Source: Pelargonium cotyledonis (lineage: Eukaryota; Streptophyta; Magnoliopsida; Geraniales; Geraniaceae). Taken from it: 23,495 bases of DNA. The stretch spans positions 1 to 23,495 of the forward strand of contig JAYMTA010000870.1 in assembly GCA_036897625.1 (NCBI GenBank). Reading direction: 5' to 3'. Below the pieces are notes generated by a model. It saw only the letters and a list, made by a program, of their open reading frames with translations. It searched no databases and was not told where the DNA came from. Shown one piece after another: positions 10,941 through 21,734 of the stretch. Positions within the stretch are counted from its first letter, which is position 1; each line of letters begins with the position of its first letter. A program made the translations under genes and the position numbers.

Positions 10941-11235
10941 TATAAGACAAATGAATATACTCGATTTCGATAAAAATGAATTATTAGTGGTTTAAGTTGA
11001 AATAAATAAATAAAAATATTTCTTTATTCAAGTTTTGTTATTTATTCTCTTTACAAACTTTTGAACAGGACAAGGCCCTGTCTTGCCTCTACCACATAGA
11101 CCTGAGAAAAACCAAAGCTACAAAAAATGGTGCCAACATGTTGCCAAATGGATATGTCAACCAATAACCAAAACTTGTACTGATAGAAGTAGAAGCTGAA
11201 TTTGAAAGAACTGTTTTTTCTGGTTAGTCTTTGTT

Positions 11236-14200
11236 TCATGTAGTCTTGTAAACAGGATAGTACGTATCTAGTTCAAGCCGTTCAAGAATCTTCTCTGTAG
11301 ACCACAAGTACGAAGCGTGGCCTTCAACCAAATCCGTCACATCTACCTGCAAACCACAAAAATAATCAACCACTTCGTTACAAAATGCCTAATTTGTCAT
11401 TTGATGCAAAGCTCAAACTTAAAACAAATCATAGAAGTTGAAACGATTCATGACGATAAGAAAAGAGAGGAAACTTACATTCTCTATTCCTGGAACATCA
11501 ATGGGTTGAATTCCAGCTAATCCTTTGCTGAGTAAACTGATCGAAACAGTAACCGTTAGGCTAATAACGACATTCTAGTTCTGGCTCTATATGATTCAAC
11601 AAGCAACTTCAGTCAACATTTTGCATTTTGATTTTGAGACAAATATAAATAACAACTTACACACTGTGAGCATTCTTCCCATACCAAATGCCACACACTA
11701 AATATTCAATCTCGAAAAATTTGAATTGCTTCTTCTGCTAGTTCACTCTTGTTTTTTTTGTTTTTCCTCCCTTTCTTTTCTGTTTAAGGTTGGGTAATGA
11801 GGATGGGTAGTACGGAAATGATAAGAAATATTAAGAGAATTAAGAACAAGTCACTATGTAGCTAAAATAAAAGACACCTGAATCAATTACAAAAATGATC
11901 AACAATGCTCTCCTGACACATTAATAAGCTTTCAGATCAGACAGCATCAAATTTTGGACAAATTTAAGAATCATTGACTGTTGAGACAGTTGATCCAAAT
12001 GAGAAATGTTATGATCCACTAGATCTGAGTAATTTGCCATATCTATATGCAATACGTGCATAATCTAAAAGCTAGAGAACTATATTTGGGTAGCCAATCC
12101 CAACCTGAGCACACATCAGCTAACGTGGATACAGCTCATCAAAACAATAAGGATCACATATCACGAAATCTGGTGGGGCTCAGGATACCAAGTTCATATC
12201 AACTTTGTTGCCAATGATTTCAAGATCAGTTTATCTCCCTAGTGCATCATAGATCATAATGCATACCTTGCGCGGAAAGCAACTCCGAGTGTCCAGTCAG
12301 ATGTTGAGTAAGCATTCACAAACCTTCCAGCCACCATCTGCAGAGTACAAGAAAGTCATGGAGGACTTCATGGAAGATAATATTATAATAAGCATGTGGT
12401 GACGGCGTATTTGCATAGAACAGTTGAAAAGATTGAAGACACGTTTAAATTATTAGGAAAAAAACAAATAAGGGAGGGGGTGTATCCATTCACCCTTCTA
12501 GCAGCTTCCCAGTTCTCATCTCCAATTGAAGTTGGTGCTCCAAGAACTACAACTCTTTCCACGAGTTCAGCTGCCAATTATAAAAAAAGTGGATATGCAT
12601 CAGAATTATCCAAGCATTCAGAAACAGCCATGAAGAGTGATGGTAGTATTTACCACTATGTTCAGTTTCAGCCAAACACTGGAGGCACTTGAGTATCACT
12701 CTTGCTCCAAGTGAATAACCTATGAGTGTCACAGGCCTGAAATGTAGAAAGCCATATGTAGAATCTGGTCAAGATGTCTTTCCAGATCTTTCAGGCATTT
12801 CGGGAAAAGGAATAATAATGTTCTTAGGTTAGTTATTACATACCTGTATCCTTGTAACCCTTTCAGAAGAACTTCAGCAAGAATCCTTCCTGCTTTATCT
12901 GATCTAGAAAATGAAAAAACACATAGAACTGGTTATGAACTCTTAGGCATAATACTAATGTTATTGGTTTTACAGAATATGAATAATGTTGGCAAGAGTT
13001 GAATTCCATCAACACTCTACATCCAGAAGTCATGATTTGGAACAAGTTTTCATCTAGCCCAGGCTTTTATCAGCAGTGACAAGTAGCCAATTGAAGGATT
13101 TTGTCCATTTTCTGTATTATTTCATCAAATACAACAAGCCACAGGATCTAACTAAACAAATAAGGCAAAGTTTTGGCTCAAGAACTTCAATCTAGATGCT
13201 CTGGTGTGGTATGCAAGATTACATGCCCCAACATAACATGCAATGCATCTCCTATATAGTTCTAGGCAATATTCTTCCCATTTTCCCTAACCTGTCCAAA
13301 GCAATTGTCCAATTACTGTCAATAAAATCAGTAGCTGCAAGTAGCGTTGCCGGCCAAGCTAATGCTGATAAGAGTGTGCGTAATACAGTTAACATGGCGC
13401 CTTGCCTCATTAACTCCATGGCGATCCCTACATTAAGTTGTGGCAATTTCAGCATCTTAACTAACTATAAGATAAGATAGTAGCATCCATGAGAATCAAA
13501 CCAATTACTTGAAGTAAGCCAATCCTGAATTGCAGTGCTCACTGCAAAGAGATGCTTTGATTCCCACTGTATTGCATACCTACATATTTTTTAGGGTCAT
13601 AAAAAAATTATAATTCATACAATCAATTTGTGCCCCAAAAAACAATTACATATAAGCTCCTTATTTGCAAGAAAAAGCTTATAAAATGAAAGGAAAATAC
13701 AGAAACATTTCATTATGGTAAGCAATTACGTAATATTTATAAATATACATTATAATACTTTGAGGCAAGAGTACTGCGTAATTTATTGAATAACTGAATT
13801 AATTTCATCAATTGAACAACATGGTATATTTAAAGGCTACTATGATCTATTAGAAAAATAATAACAAATTATGTTCTAAATGTATTTTCAACACTCTCCC
13901 TAAAGTTGGAGCATATAAATCATATGTACCGGATGCCAAGCTTGCTACAAAGGAAGTCAATGTAAGGACCCCTGAGTGATTTGGTTAAGTTATCAGCTAG
14001 TTGTTCACTGTAATTGGCATTGCCAATGGTGATACATCTAGACAAAATCTTCTTCCTATTGTAATCGGCCTCTATATGGTTAGTCCTACCATAAAACATT
14101 GGACTGACGGCAATCACACCAATTTCAGCTTTGGCACTTCTGCAAATTTTAGCTCCTGATTCAGTTTCTTAACTCTCTTTCCATCCTCTGATACTTTCCG

Positions 14201-17200
14201 GGTATCCTGTGATAGCTTATGGAGAAAGGAGAGGCACAAAATATAAAGACTCCAAGAACTAAAGTTCACTGAACTACTGAAGTCAATCAAATGAAATTAT
14301 AATGCGACAATCAAGTTGGTCTTCATATTATTTTGAATCTAGTGTTTCATGAGACGATGAAGCAGATTGGTTGCCACCACTTTATCCAAGAGGAAAGTCT
14401 GTATGGATGCATCACCACTGGCCGTGTCACTGTCAGCTCTAATGATCAGAAAACAGATATTCACACCAAATCCCTCAGAGGTCCACGGATCGAATTCTTT
14501 TGCAACAAGCTTGGAACATATAATTTATATGTTGAGGGAGAGTGCTATAATTAGAGTTGACCTCATCCATTTATGGGTGGTTGATTTAATTGATTTTGGG
14601 TATTAATTTAGTTGTATTGATAGCATTATTTCCTAGTTTAGATCATCAGAACTACAATAGATATTGTGCTCCTTTGATATCAATTTTCATCAAGTGAAAT
14701 ATACTCATCTTCAACAATATAGATTACTGAAACCGAGCAAATAGATAGCAACTGTGAAAATAAAGGCAACCATCAATACTACTATACATAATATTGTACT
14801 CCTATATCATTCTTCATCAAGTGAAATATACTCATCTTCAACAATATAGATTACTGAAAACAAGTAAAGCAAATAAGGCAACATATATAGCAATTGTGAA
14901 TATAAAGGCAGCCTCTACTGAATTGAAATGCGAGACATCTTTACTTGCCAGAAGTGGAATAGAAAGCTCTTCCAGCAGGTTCACTACTAACGAAAGACAA
15001 TTTAATAAACTATAAAATGTGCCAAAGGCAAGGAGCCTCAAGCAGGTTAAAATAAAACTCTAATTATGTGAGTGTATTAAGGACCACATATCAACAACTG
15101 GAAACGTACAAGCATCACCCGTAGTAATGATGGGATAGGAAATATGATATTTATCAGACTTCCCAACATGAATCAACAATTTAATATTTGTTTTTTACCT
15201 TTCTAAATTGTCATCTACTCCTTCCCAAGGCTTTACAAAATCCTCCAGAGTAAAAACAAGCCCTGACACCATGATCTCAACTGCTAGCCGCTGACAAAAG
15301 AATTTTAGCAAGCATTGGAGTTCAAATTCATCACACACACACAGATGAAAACTTATGAAACAGAAAATTCAAAATTCATTCAGGTTAAATGTGTTCCCGG
15401 TGGAAGAATGAAATGTACTCCAAACAAGAAAAGTATAAAATAAAATAAAAATAATAAATAAAAAACTCACGCCTTGGTTGTGATTATCTCCAATAGCTTT
15501 GAACTCGAATTCATCAACACTTCCAATTCTCCGAGCCACTTTGGATCCTGTAAGTCCAGCTCCAGCAGCTAGGTTGAAATAAGTGATCAACGAAAGACAT
15601 AAATCAGATCATTATAACATGAGAATCATCATTTATGCAAACTGAAATTTATGGCCAATCAGATAACATCATATCTTACATGATATATGTAAACTAGGAA
15701 GAAGAAAAAAAATATGAATGAAAGGAGAGTTTAGCTTATTACGTTACAAGGACCTGTTCATGATATATCATTATTCAAATTTGGGCTGCTTTATAGAAAT
15801 AAGAAAAACATGAGTTAAAATTCACACCCAATTGATGCGGGACACCAATACGATCATTTCTTCTTCGTTTTCTGGTAAGGAGGTTTAAAAGTTAAATCGA
15901 CCGCATTCATCAAAACAAGTACACTACATTTTGTGGTGGTGGTGGAGGTATTTGCAGTCTAACTTATTTGTTGCGACTACCCACGGACATCAGATTTTGT
16001 TTAAGAAAAAGTGATTAGCTGTATAGAACATACTAAGAGCTCAATCAAGAAAAACATAATGCATTCATTAAAATGATTGTCATTTGAGCAGCATAAATTC
16101 CCTGAAGAGGAGCCATGTTTATAAATAAACATTTTAACATCATTAGCATAATAAGTCCATGCCGGGCGATGAACACGTCAAAGACATCTTAAAGATATGA
16201 AGAATGTATTGAGAGTTAGGGAGATGAGATTCTCAATTGAAGCAATGAAGCCCAAAGAAACCAATTACTCACCTCCAAAAGACGCAGCTACAGCAACAGA
16301 ACCAGCTACTGTCCCTGTAATACTTGCAGCTGCAGCAAACCCACTTGCTCCAATTACAGGGATTATAGTACCCAATGTTGGAGCTAGAGCACCAAATCCA
16401 GCAGCAATAGCTGGGGCAGCTAATCCTGAGAAACATTGGAAATGTAAACTGAATGGTGATAACCATCAAATCCATGATAAATGTGTCTCCAATCCAAAGG
16501 GAAATTGAAGTCCCTAAATTTGGTGAAAACATTTTAAGGGTTCCCTACCACCAGTAATGGCCATCAAGGTTCCTCCAGTTATTGCAGCTGCACCAATAAT
16601 ACCACCACGCTTCCACTTAGACCATTTGCCTTCTGATGAGCCAGATGTTTCTTTCTTCGGCTCTTCTTTTTTTGCTACAGCCATTGCAGAGCATGCAACC
16701 ATCGTCTCAATTGCTTCCTACAAACCAAGGTTTCCTTTCATGGGACAGTGTCATAAGGTGGGGTACAACTAAATCCTTAGTAGTCCAGACAATATGCTAT
16801 ATTGCATAATGCACAAAGGTTTGAAAGAACTGGAGCAAATGGATACCTTCCTTGAGTGGAGATGCAGATATAAGAATCTAACTGGGAGAAATTAACTCCC
16901 TGTATTTCAAAAATTAAAGTTGAAGAAAGTACTCAAAATTTGCAGCAGAATTAATTTTTCTTTGTTAGATAACTCTGACAATGATAGAACTTCATTTCAA
17001 CATCCAAAATAAACTCTTTGCTTTATCCCATGCCACATATACCTTAAGTAAAGCAGTGTATATTGATAAAAACACAAAAACAAGTAATGAACATCCAAAT
17101 TATTTAACTAAAAAATCCGATCATGTGAGTCATAATCTTAGAGATCAAGAGCCACAAAAAGGTCTACAGATATTCCATAATGATTGAACTGCAAGGACAA

Positions 17201-19086
17201 AGAAGAGCATGCCGAATGGAGATTCACACTTAAAATATAGTAATCTTTCTAGTTTTTCTGTGTTTTCTTTTGAAGGTATGTCTGATGCTAAAAGAAACCT
17301 GATTTTTGTGCAAAGATGATGAGCTAGAGTGCATAAACTTTTTCATATCTATCACCTACCTTAAATGACATTTTGTGATTATCCACATTTTTGTGAGCTT
17401 TAACAGTCGTATTACCAATCGTATAAGCAACAAACTACTGGGACAAAAGATGATAATAAATCTAAGAGCTTGAAATTTAACTCAAAAGTAGTGAAAATTT
17501 GAGTATACAAACCATATGCATCCACTTGATATCAAGCCAAGTTGCTAGCAATCGCAAAGCCACACGATGACGAGCGTCATAACCTTTTCTTCGTACTGCT
17601 GACTTATTGTTATCTTCAGACTTCTTGCTATCTTCAGATTTTTTGTGATCTTTCTTTTTGTCTTTTTTTTTATCACCATCTTTTTTCTTATCTTTTTTTT
17701 TATCTTCAGATTTTTTGTCATCTTCATCTGTATCAGCTAGGCAAGCAGTAAGAAGTTCATAAAGAACAGTCACTTTCCTATGATAACTGAGCATCGTTAC
17801 TTCCTCAACAGGTTTCTCATCAACTTTACATCTAGACTCGCGCGGGTGATCTCTATTTTCTGACGCTTTACTCTCACCAATAGTTGATTGCACAATTACC
17901 CCATCAACAGATATCTCAAAAAGTTTACTTCCAGAAGCATCCTCATATTCATCCTCCAGAATTTTCGAGCGCTCTTCTCCTTCTTCGACACTTGCGTGCA
18001 CCTTAGCAGCAGCACATTTTTCCCGACATTCATTTTCGTATTTACGGTGTTTCTCCTTTTTGTCAGAAGATTCAATTTTCTTTTCCATACCCTGTACTAT
18101 AGTCTCAATAGTGTTTGACAAAGCAAGTTCAAGCGCTGAACTATTACCCTTTTCTTCAGACAGTATCCTCAAGAACTATGACAAGACAAATAATAGCTTC
18201 ATTAATCAATAACAGAAAAAGGATACCAGAAGTAGCAAGTATAGATGCAAGCATCTCCACTGAGCTGTCAAAGAACAAACTATGTAAACAACAGCAAAAA
18301 TAGCTATGACTCTATTCTAACTTTTCAAAAACGACAATGTAAGCTTTCGCGTATAATAACTACCATGAGAAGCAAAATCAATTTAGTCCATCTTTCGAGA
18401 GTGATCAACTTCTTCTATATATACATATATATATGACATGATAGATACTAGTAGTATACATTACAACATATAGATGCAAGCCTTGCTCTTTACCTTCACA
18501 TGTTTGGACCTTATGTTCTATGACCTCAATATGAAAAGTATATCTATCCATTTTCCATTACTGCATTAAGTGAAAACCAGAGGCACTGCAGCTTAGGGAA
18601 GAAAATACTATACAATTAAAAGAAAATGGCTAGAAATGAAACAACTTACAGCTCCAACATGATGCTTAGCAGGACAAGAAGCAGCAGTCTCTTCAAGTCC
18701 AACCCACGCACTATCATCGATATCTAGAGCTCTATTCACAACACGATCCAATTGAAAATGTTAAAGCAATTCCCACAAAATTCCAATACTAAGTGATCAC
18801 CGTGTATTATTAGTTGAATCAATAAAAAAACAAAATCGAATAGGAAAATTAGGCGATCGTACTTGAAAACAGGACGGAGGAGGCCGGAGTTCTCGTTAGC
18901 CCAGAGCTCGGGGTCGTCGGAGACGGAGTCGCTACTGCTACTGCCAGTACTGGTTCGCTCAGGTTCCTCGTCGGGGCAATAGCCTAAAGGACGGGTTTGG
19001 TAGGTCTGGGCCTGGTGAAGCGCCACCGCGAATAATGCGCCGACAGCGTACCTCTGGGTCGAAGCCAGAAACGACACCGAAGCCAT
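11236..19086 (-). CDS. TMCO4-like: DUF726 / TMCO4-like alpha/beta-hydrolase membrane protein
   Basis: Fifteen exons on the minus strand: 18863-19086, 18650-18731, 17513-18175, 16549-16717, 16273-16425, 15471-15568, 15199-15290, 13509-13579, 13292-13427, 12844-12903, 12654-12736, 12494-12570, 12267-12337, 11479-11536, 11236-11346. They encode 715 residues. The ATG at 19086 is chosen because it is the first in-frame ATG, has G at -3 and G at +4, and leads into MASVSFLASTQRYAVGALF; the open frame extends upstream but without an ATG. Visible parts: a Lys/Asp-rich run (about 252-295), a Gly/Ala-rich hydrophobic segment (about 361-435) and a hydrolase region with nucleophile elbow G589-Y-S591-L-G593 (VTLIGYSLGARVILKCLQCL). 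H689 in EGHASYLW is a candidate catalytic His; the acid residue is not assigned. Human TMCO4 and yeast Mil1 are family members. The substrate is unknown to me; a lipid or ester hydrolase at an internal membrane is inference. Confidence 0.9.
11537..12266 (-). other. Intron 13 of the DUF726 gene
   Basis: This is a 730-bp AT-rich intron between the exons encoding VAFRA and SLLSKGLAGIQP. The acceptor after gatcag (minus strand) is preferred over a nearby ctcag because it restores RASLLSKGLAGIQP, as expected for the family. I see no repeat or gene inside. Confidence 0.8.
13755..14117 (-). mobile_element. Ty1/copia retrotransposon 3' remnant (RNase H end plus partial LTR)
   Basis: Read on the minus strand, 14117-13920 encodes a degenerate copia RNase H tail with the hallmark strings RTNHIEADYNRKKI and QLADNLTKSLRGPYIDFLCS. 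It is followed by a purine tract (gggagag, about 13894-13900) and a TGTTGAAA LTR-like start at 13893. The LTR's far boundary (about 13755) is approximate. Integrase and reverse transcriptase are absent, so this is a dead fragment inside an intron. Confidence 0.8.
14303..14554 (+). mobile_element. Second Ty1/copia RNase H remnant, opposite strand
   Basis: The plus-strand frame from tgcgacaat (14303) encodes CDNQVGLHI, then VFHETMKQIGCHHFIQ, SSNDQKTDIHTKSLRGPRIE and FFCNKLGTYNLY. These strings are diagnostic of copia RNase H ends, with decayed residues (normally ERTKHIEVDCHF and QLAD.FTK). A purine tract (gagggagag) follows near 14534-14542, then LTR-like DNA. Orientation is opposite to the fragment at 13755-14117. 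Confidence 0.82.
14661..14913. repeat. Tandem duplication of an LTR-tail-like segment
   Basis: Copy 1 (about 14661-14774) and copy 2 (about 14791-14913) share atattgtgctcct or atattgtactcct, then a long identical block starting tcatcaagtgaaatatactc and running through the ttcaaca and atagattactga strings, then related gcaactgtgaaaataaaggc or gcaattgtgaatataaaggc. The offset is about 127-130 bases. The ttcatcaagtgaaata...ttcaaca pattern resembles the end of a copia LTR, so the segment probably derives from the element at 14303. Confidence 0.75.
15569..16272 (-). other. Intron 5 of the DUF726 gene
   Basis: This 704-bp GT-AG intron interrupts the Gly/Ala-rich hydrophobic segment between AVAASFG and AAGAGLTG. 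It is AT-rich, with a short ggtggtggtgg run on the plus strand near 15935. I see no other feature. Confidence 0.8.
16718..17512 (-). other. Intron 3 of the DUF726 gene
   Basis: This 795-bp GT-AG intron lies between LDIKWMHM and EAIETMVACSAM. It is AT-rich. The short plus-strand ORF at 16981-17187 has no recognisable features and is treated as chance. Confidence 0.8.
18176..18649 (-). other. Intron 2 of the DUF726 gene, with an AT dinucleotide run
   Basis: This 474-bp GT-AG intron separates the exon ending AKHHVGA from the one starting FLRILSEEKG. An alternating AT/TATACA tract lies at about 18415-18434. Nothing else stands out. Confidence 0.8.
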
Positions 19087-20079
19087 GACCGTGAAATCGG
19101 AGGACAGATAATTTAGTAATCCGGTGAATGCTAAAGAGACGACAGCTTCGATTTCAGAAAAATTGCAGTTCCGATTGCTCTCAGGCAATGTCTGATCTGA
19201 CTGCTTCTCGTGATGGAAATTTGGGATGGAATCGGAAGATAACGCTGTTGGGTTTGTTTGTTTTTTTATTATAATCGTGGATCAAAGGCACCGTTTTTCA
19301 TTTTTGTTTTTCCTGTTTTATTCGGAGATTATATTTAAGTAGATTTGAATTAAATATTGGGTTAATTACAATTTACAAATATCTAATACGCAGCAGCATT
19401 GTCCAAAAACACATGTAGTTGAAAAATGTGGTGTGTGTCAGTGTGTGCCAAAATTGGTGAAAGCTCCATTTTGGTCCTATACTTTGTCACATGCAATGAA
19501 ATTAACTTTTTTCCATAACTTTTCTTTTTTAACTTAGTTATTGAGGTTATAAACTCACGACTATAGACTCAAAGTTATTTTTGTCTTTATTTTTTACCGG
19601 TGTCTTTGATGAAATATGACGTGAATATTAAACTTTAGTACCAACAAGACAATCCGATTGTATTAAACAACCTGTGAAGTATGGATCAACGTTTAGTAAC
19701 ATTAAATTGCTTTTATATAAAATTACAATTTTATAAAAAAAATGTAAATTTATAGTGGTTTTGTTTTGGATTTTACGATTTGATCAAGGATGAACTAAAT
19801 CCTATCTATATTTGAAACCGCATTTGTATTACGCTTGACCGGGCGGGTCATGGGTTAACAAATTCCAACTAGTGAAGTCGAGCTAGATTGACTTATATGG
19901 GATACGGGCGGATAATCCGTCCATAAGCACCCCTAACGGATTATCCAAATTCATTTTGTTTGTTTTATTCTCATTTTCTCTTCAATAACCCGACCCGAGT
20001 ATCCAAGTAAAACAACACGGTGTATAGCGTGAGTCGTTGAGAGTAGAAAGGAACGCCTCTTTGTGTCGAGACTGAAAGC
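19087..20079. promoter_or_regulatory. Divergent intergenic promoter region
   Basis: These 993 bp separate the start codons of two divergently transcribed genes, so both promoters must lie here. I see no ORF of substance. A perfect 10-bp inverted repeat, ggataatccg (19910-19919) and cggattatcc (19937-19946), sits in a less AT-rich patch (about 19830-19950) that may be an old repeat. I cannot assign TATA boxes or starts with confidence. Confidence 0.55.
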
Positions 20080-21700
20080 ATGGAGAGTGGCAAAGAGAAC
20101 GGTGGAGGTGGAAGCCGAAACCGTAGCCAGAGGCAGAGTCAGAGTCAATCTTCATCTACTACGAAATCATGCAAAGGGATTTCAATGTACAACACTTTGC
20201 TCGAATCCAAAGGTCGCTGCCCTCGCTGTTTCGGCATCTCTCGAACCCTACCCTCAGGTCTCTTCCTATTTTTTGTGTGTCACAGGGTTTTTTTGGTTGC
20301 ATTTTTGAATTGCATGATTTCGTGTTGATGATGGTTGGATGTTTGTGAAATTTCTTTTCTTTTTTTATTCGTTAATTTGGGTCATTTCCATGGTTTCCTT
20401 TAATGGGTTCGATCGATCCTTCCTCAATTTGACAGAAAGTTGGTACCTTTGCACGGTAGACTCCATTTTTCGAAGATTTTGGCAATCTATTTGTTGACGA
20501 AATTTTCAAAGACGTTTATTTTGGCGTCGCTCTCTTTTTCATTGAATTTGGAAATCTATTTGGTCAATTAAAATTGCTAGTTATAAGGCCTAGCTTAAAG
20601 TTTCCTCTCAGTTTCTTGGGTCACGACCTTTCATTTCTTACTGTACCCTTTGGAACACTGATTATTTTCCACTTCAGAGCTAGCATATTTTGTTTTGTAA
20701 CATTTGATCTTTTTTTTTACACTTCATAAATCTTTCACGTTGATAAGCTCATAGAAGTTGTAATATACAATACTCTTCGCATATTTGACTCAAGAAGGTT
20801 GCTCATCCAAACAACCCTAGGCCAGCTGATCATTCAAATCTATTGGGGTTTTCTAATGTTAAAGCAGTCTTCAATGTTTGCCTTATGACCTTGTTTTTGC
20901 CTTTTTGCTGCAAGGAGCTAAGTTGAAGTTGAACTTGTCCTCCTCCTTACTTAGTCAGTCAGAGTTGCCTTGCACATTGCCGTATGGAGTTCTTAATCTT
21001 GTTTGAGCCGTTATTATCTTGGATTTCACTTTATCATCCTTGGCGCGTAAATATGATGGCATATTATGGAGTTTATGATCATATAGTAAATATGTTGAGT
21101 GATATACTTTTCCAACCGCTTATAGTTAGAATGAACTTTTTACTCATTAGTTTTGTCTGAATTTTTTTTCAACATTTACCATAAATGCCTAACACTTTGA
21201 TTATGATTCATCACTTTAACTCTTACCAAAATGCCATTTCTTTTATCTAACGTCGCACTTTCACCGCATAGACAGCAACTAAGTTCTTGGAAAACTTACT
21301 TTGTGGAAAATTGTAGACTTAAGATAAAATGAGCATTGTCTTGACATCCCCCTGAGCAAATGTATTATTGGGAATCATTATGGTTCCTGCTATTTGTTTT
21401 AATTGTTGAATGATATGCTCGGTAAGGTTACTGATCGGATTTTATCTTAATTCCTCGTTTTGCACTAGTACTTGCTCATTGGGATGTGTTCGTTGTGATC
21501 ATTTCTCGAGCCATGTTGATATTTTAGTTCAATTTCAGGATCTCAGTACATTGGTCTGCAACGTGAGATTCCAGCTTCTAAAGAGGGTCGGCCTCTTGTC
21601 GCTTTCTATCATGGTTGTCTTGGTTACTCTGTGTATCCTTATGGAAAAGCCCCCCCAACTGATAAGGAAAGTCCAAAAGTGCCAGCTTGTAGCGGCTTTG

Positions 21701-21734
<34 letters not shown>

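Larger units (their letters stand above)
9567..11235. other. Convergent intergenic region
   Basis: This holds the 3' ends of the NERD-like gene (left, + strand) and the DUF726 gene (right, - strand), with no credible ORF. Two MITEs (9801-10055 and 10689-10940) occupy about a third of it. Between them, roughly 10130-10390 is visibly less AT-rich than its surroundings and may be an old repeat fragment. On the minus strand, AATAAA hexamers at 11041-11046 and 11023-11028 lie about 190-210 bases past the DUF726 stop and are candidate polyadenylation signals. Confidence 0.65.
13580..15198 (-). other. Large intron 7 of the DUF726 gene with nested retroelement debris
   Basis: This 1619-bp intron interrupts the Arg codon between DNLE and YAIQWESKHLF. 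It is the largest intron in the window and contains two opposed copia fragments (13755-14117 and 14303-14554), a duplicated LTR tail (14661-14913) and AT-rich filler. Splicing across it restores the expected protein, so the insertions appear to be tolerated. Confidence 0.85.

Noticed and set aside
17542..18118. Plus-strand ORFs rich in Phe/Tyr/Cys opposite the DUF726 exon 3
   Set aside because: They are the antisense reading of the Lys/Asp-rich coding run and have no supporting features.
18999..19188. Starting the DUF726 protein at 19188 instead of 19086
   Set aside because: The codon at 19186-19188 on the minus strand is TTG. The first in-frame ATG is at 19086 with good context, so the 34 upstream residues are treated as 5' leader.
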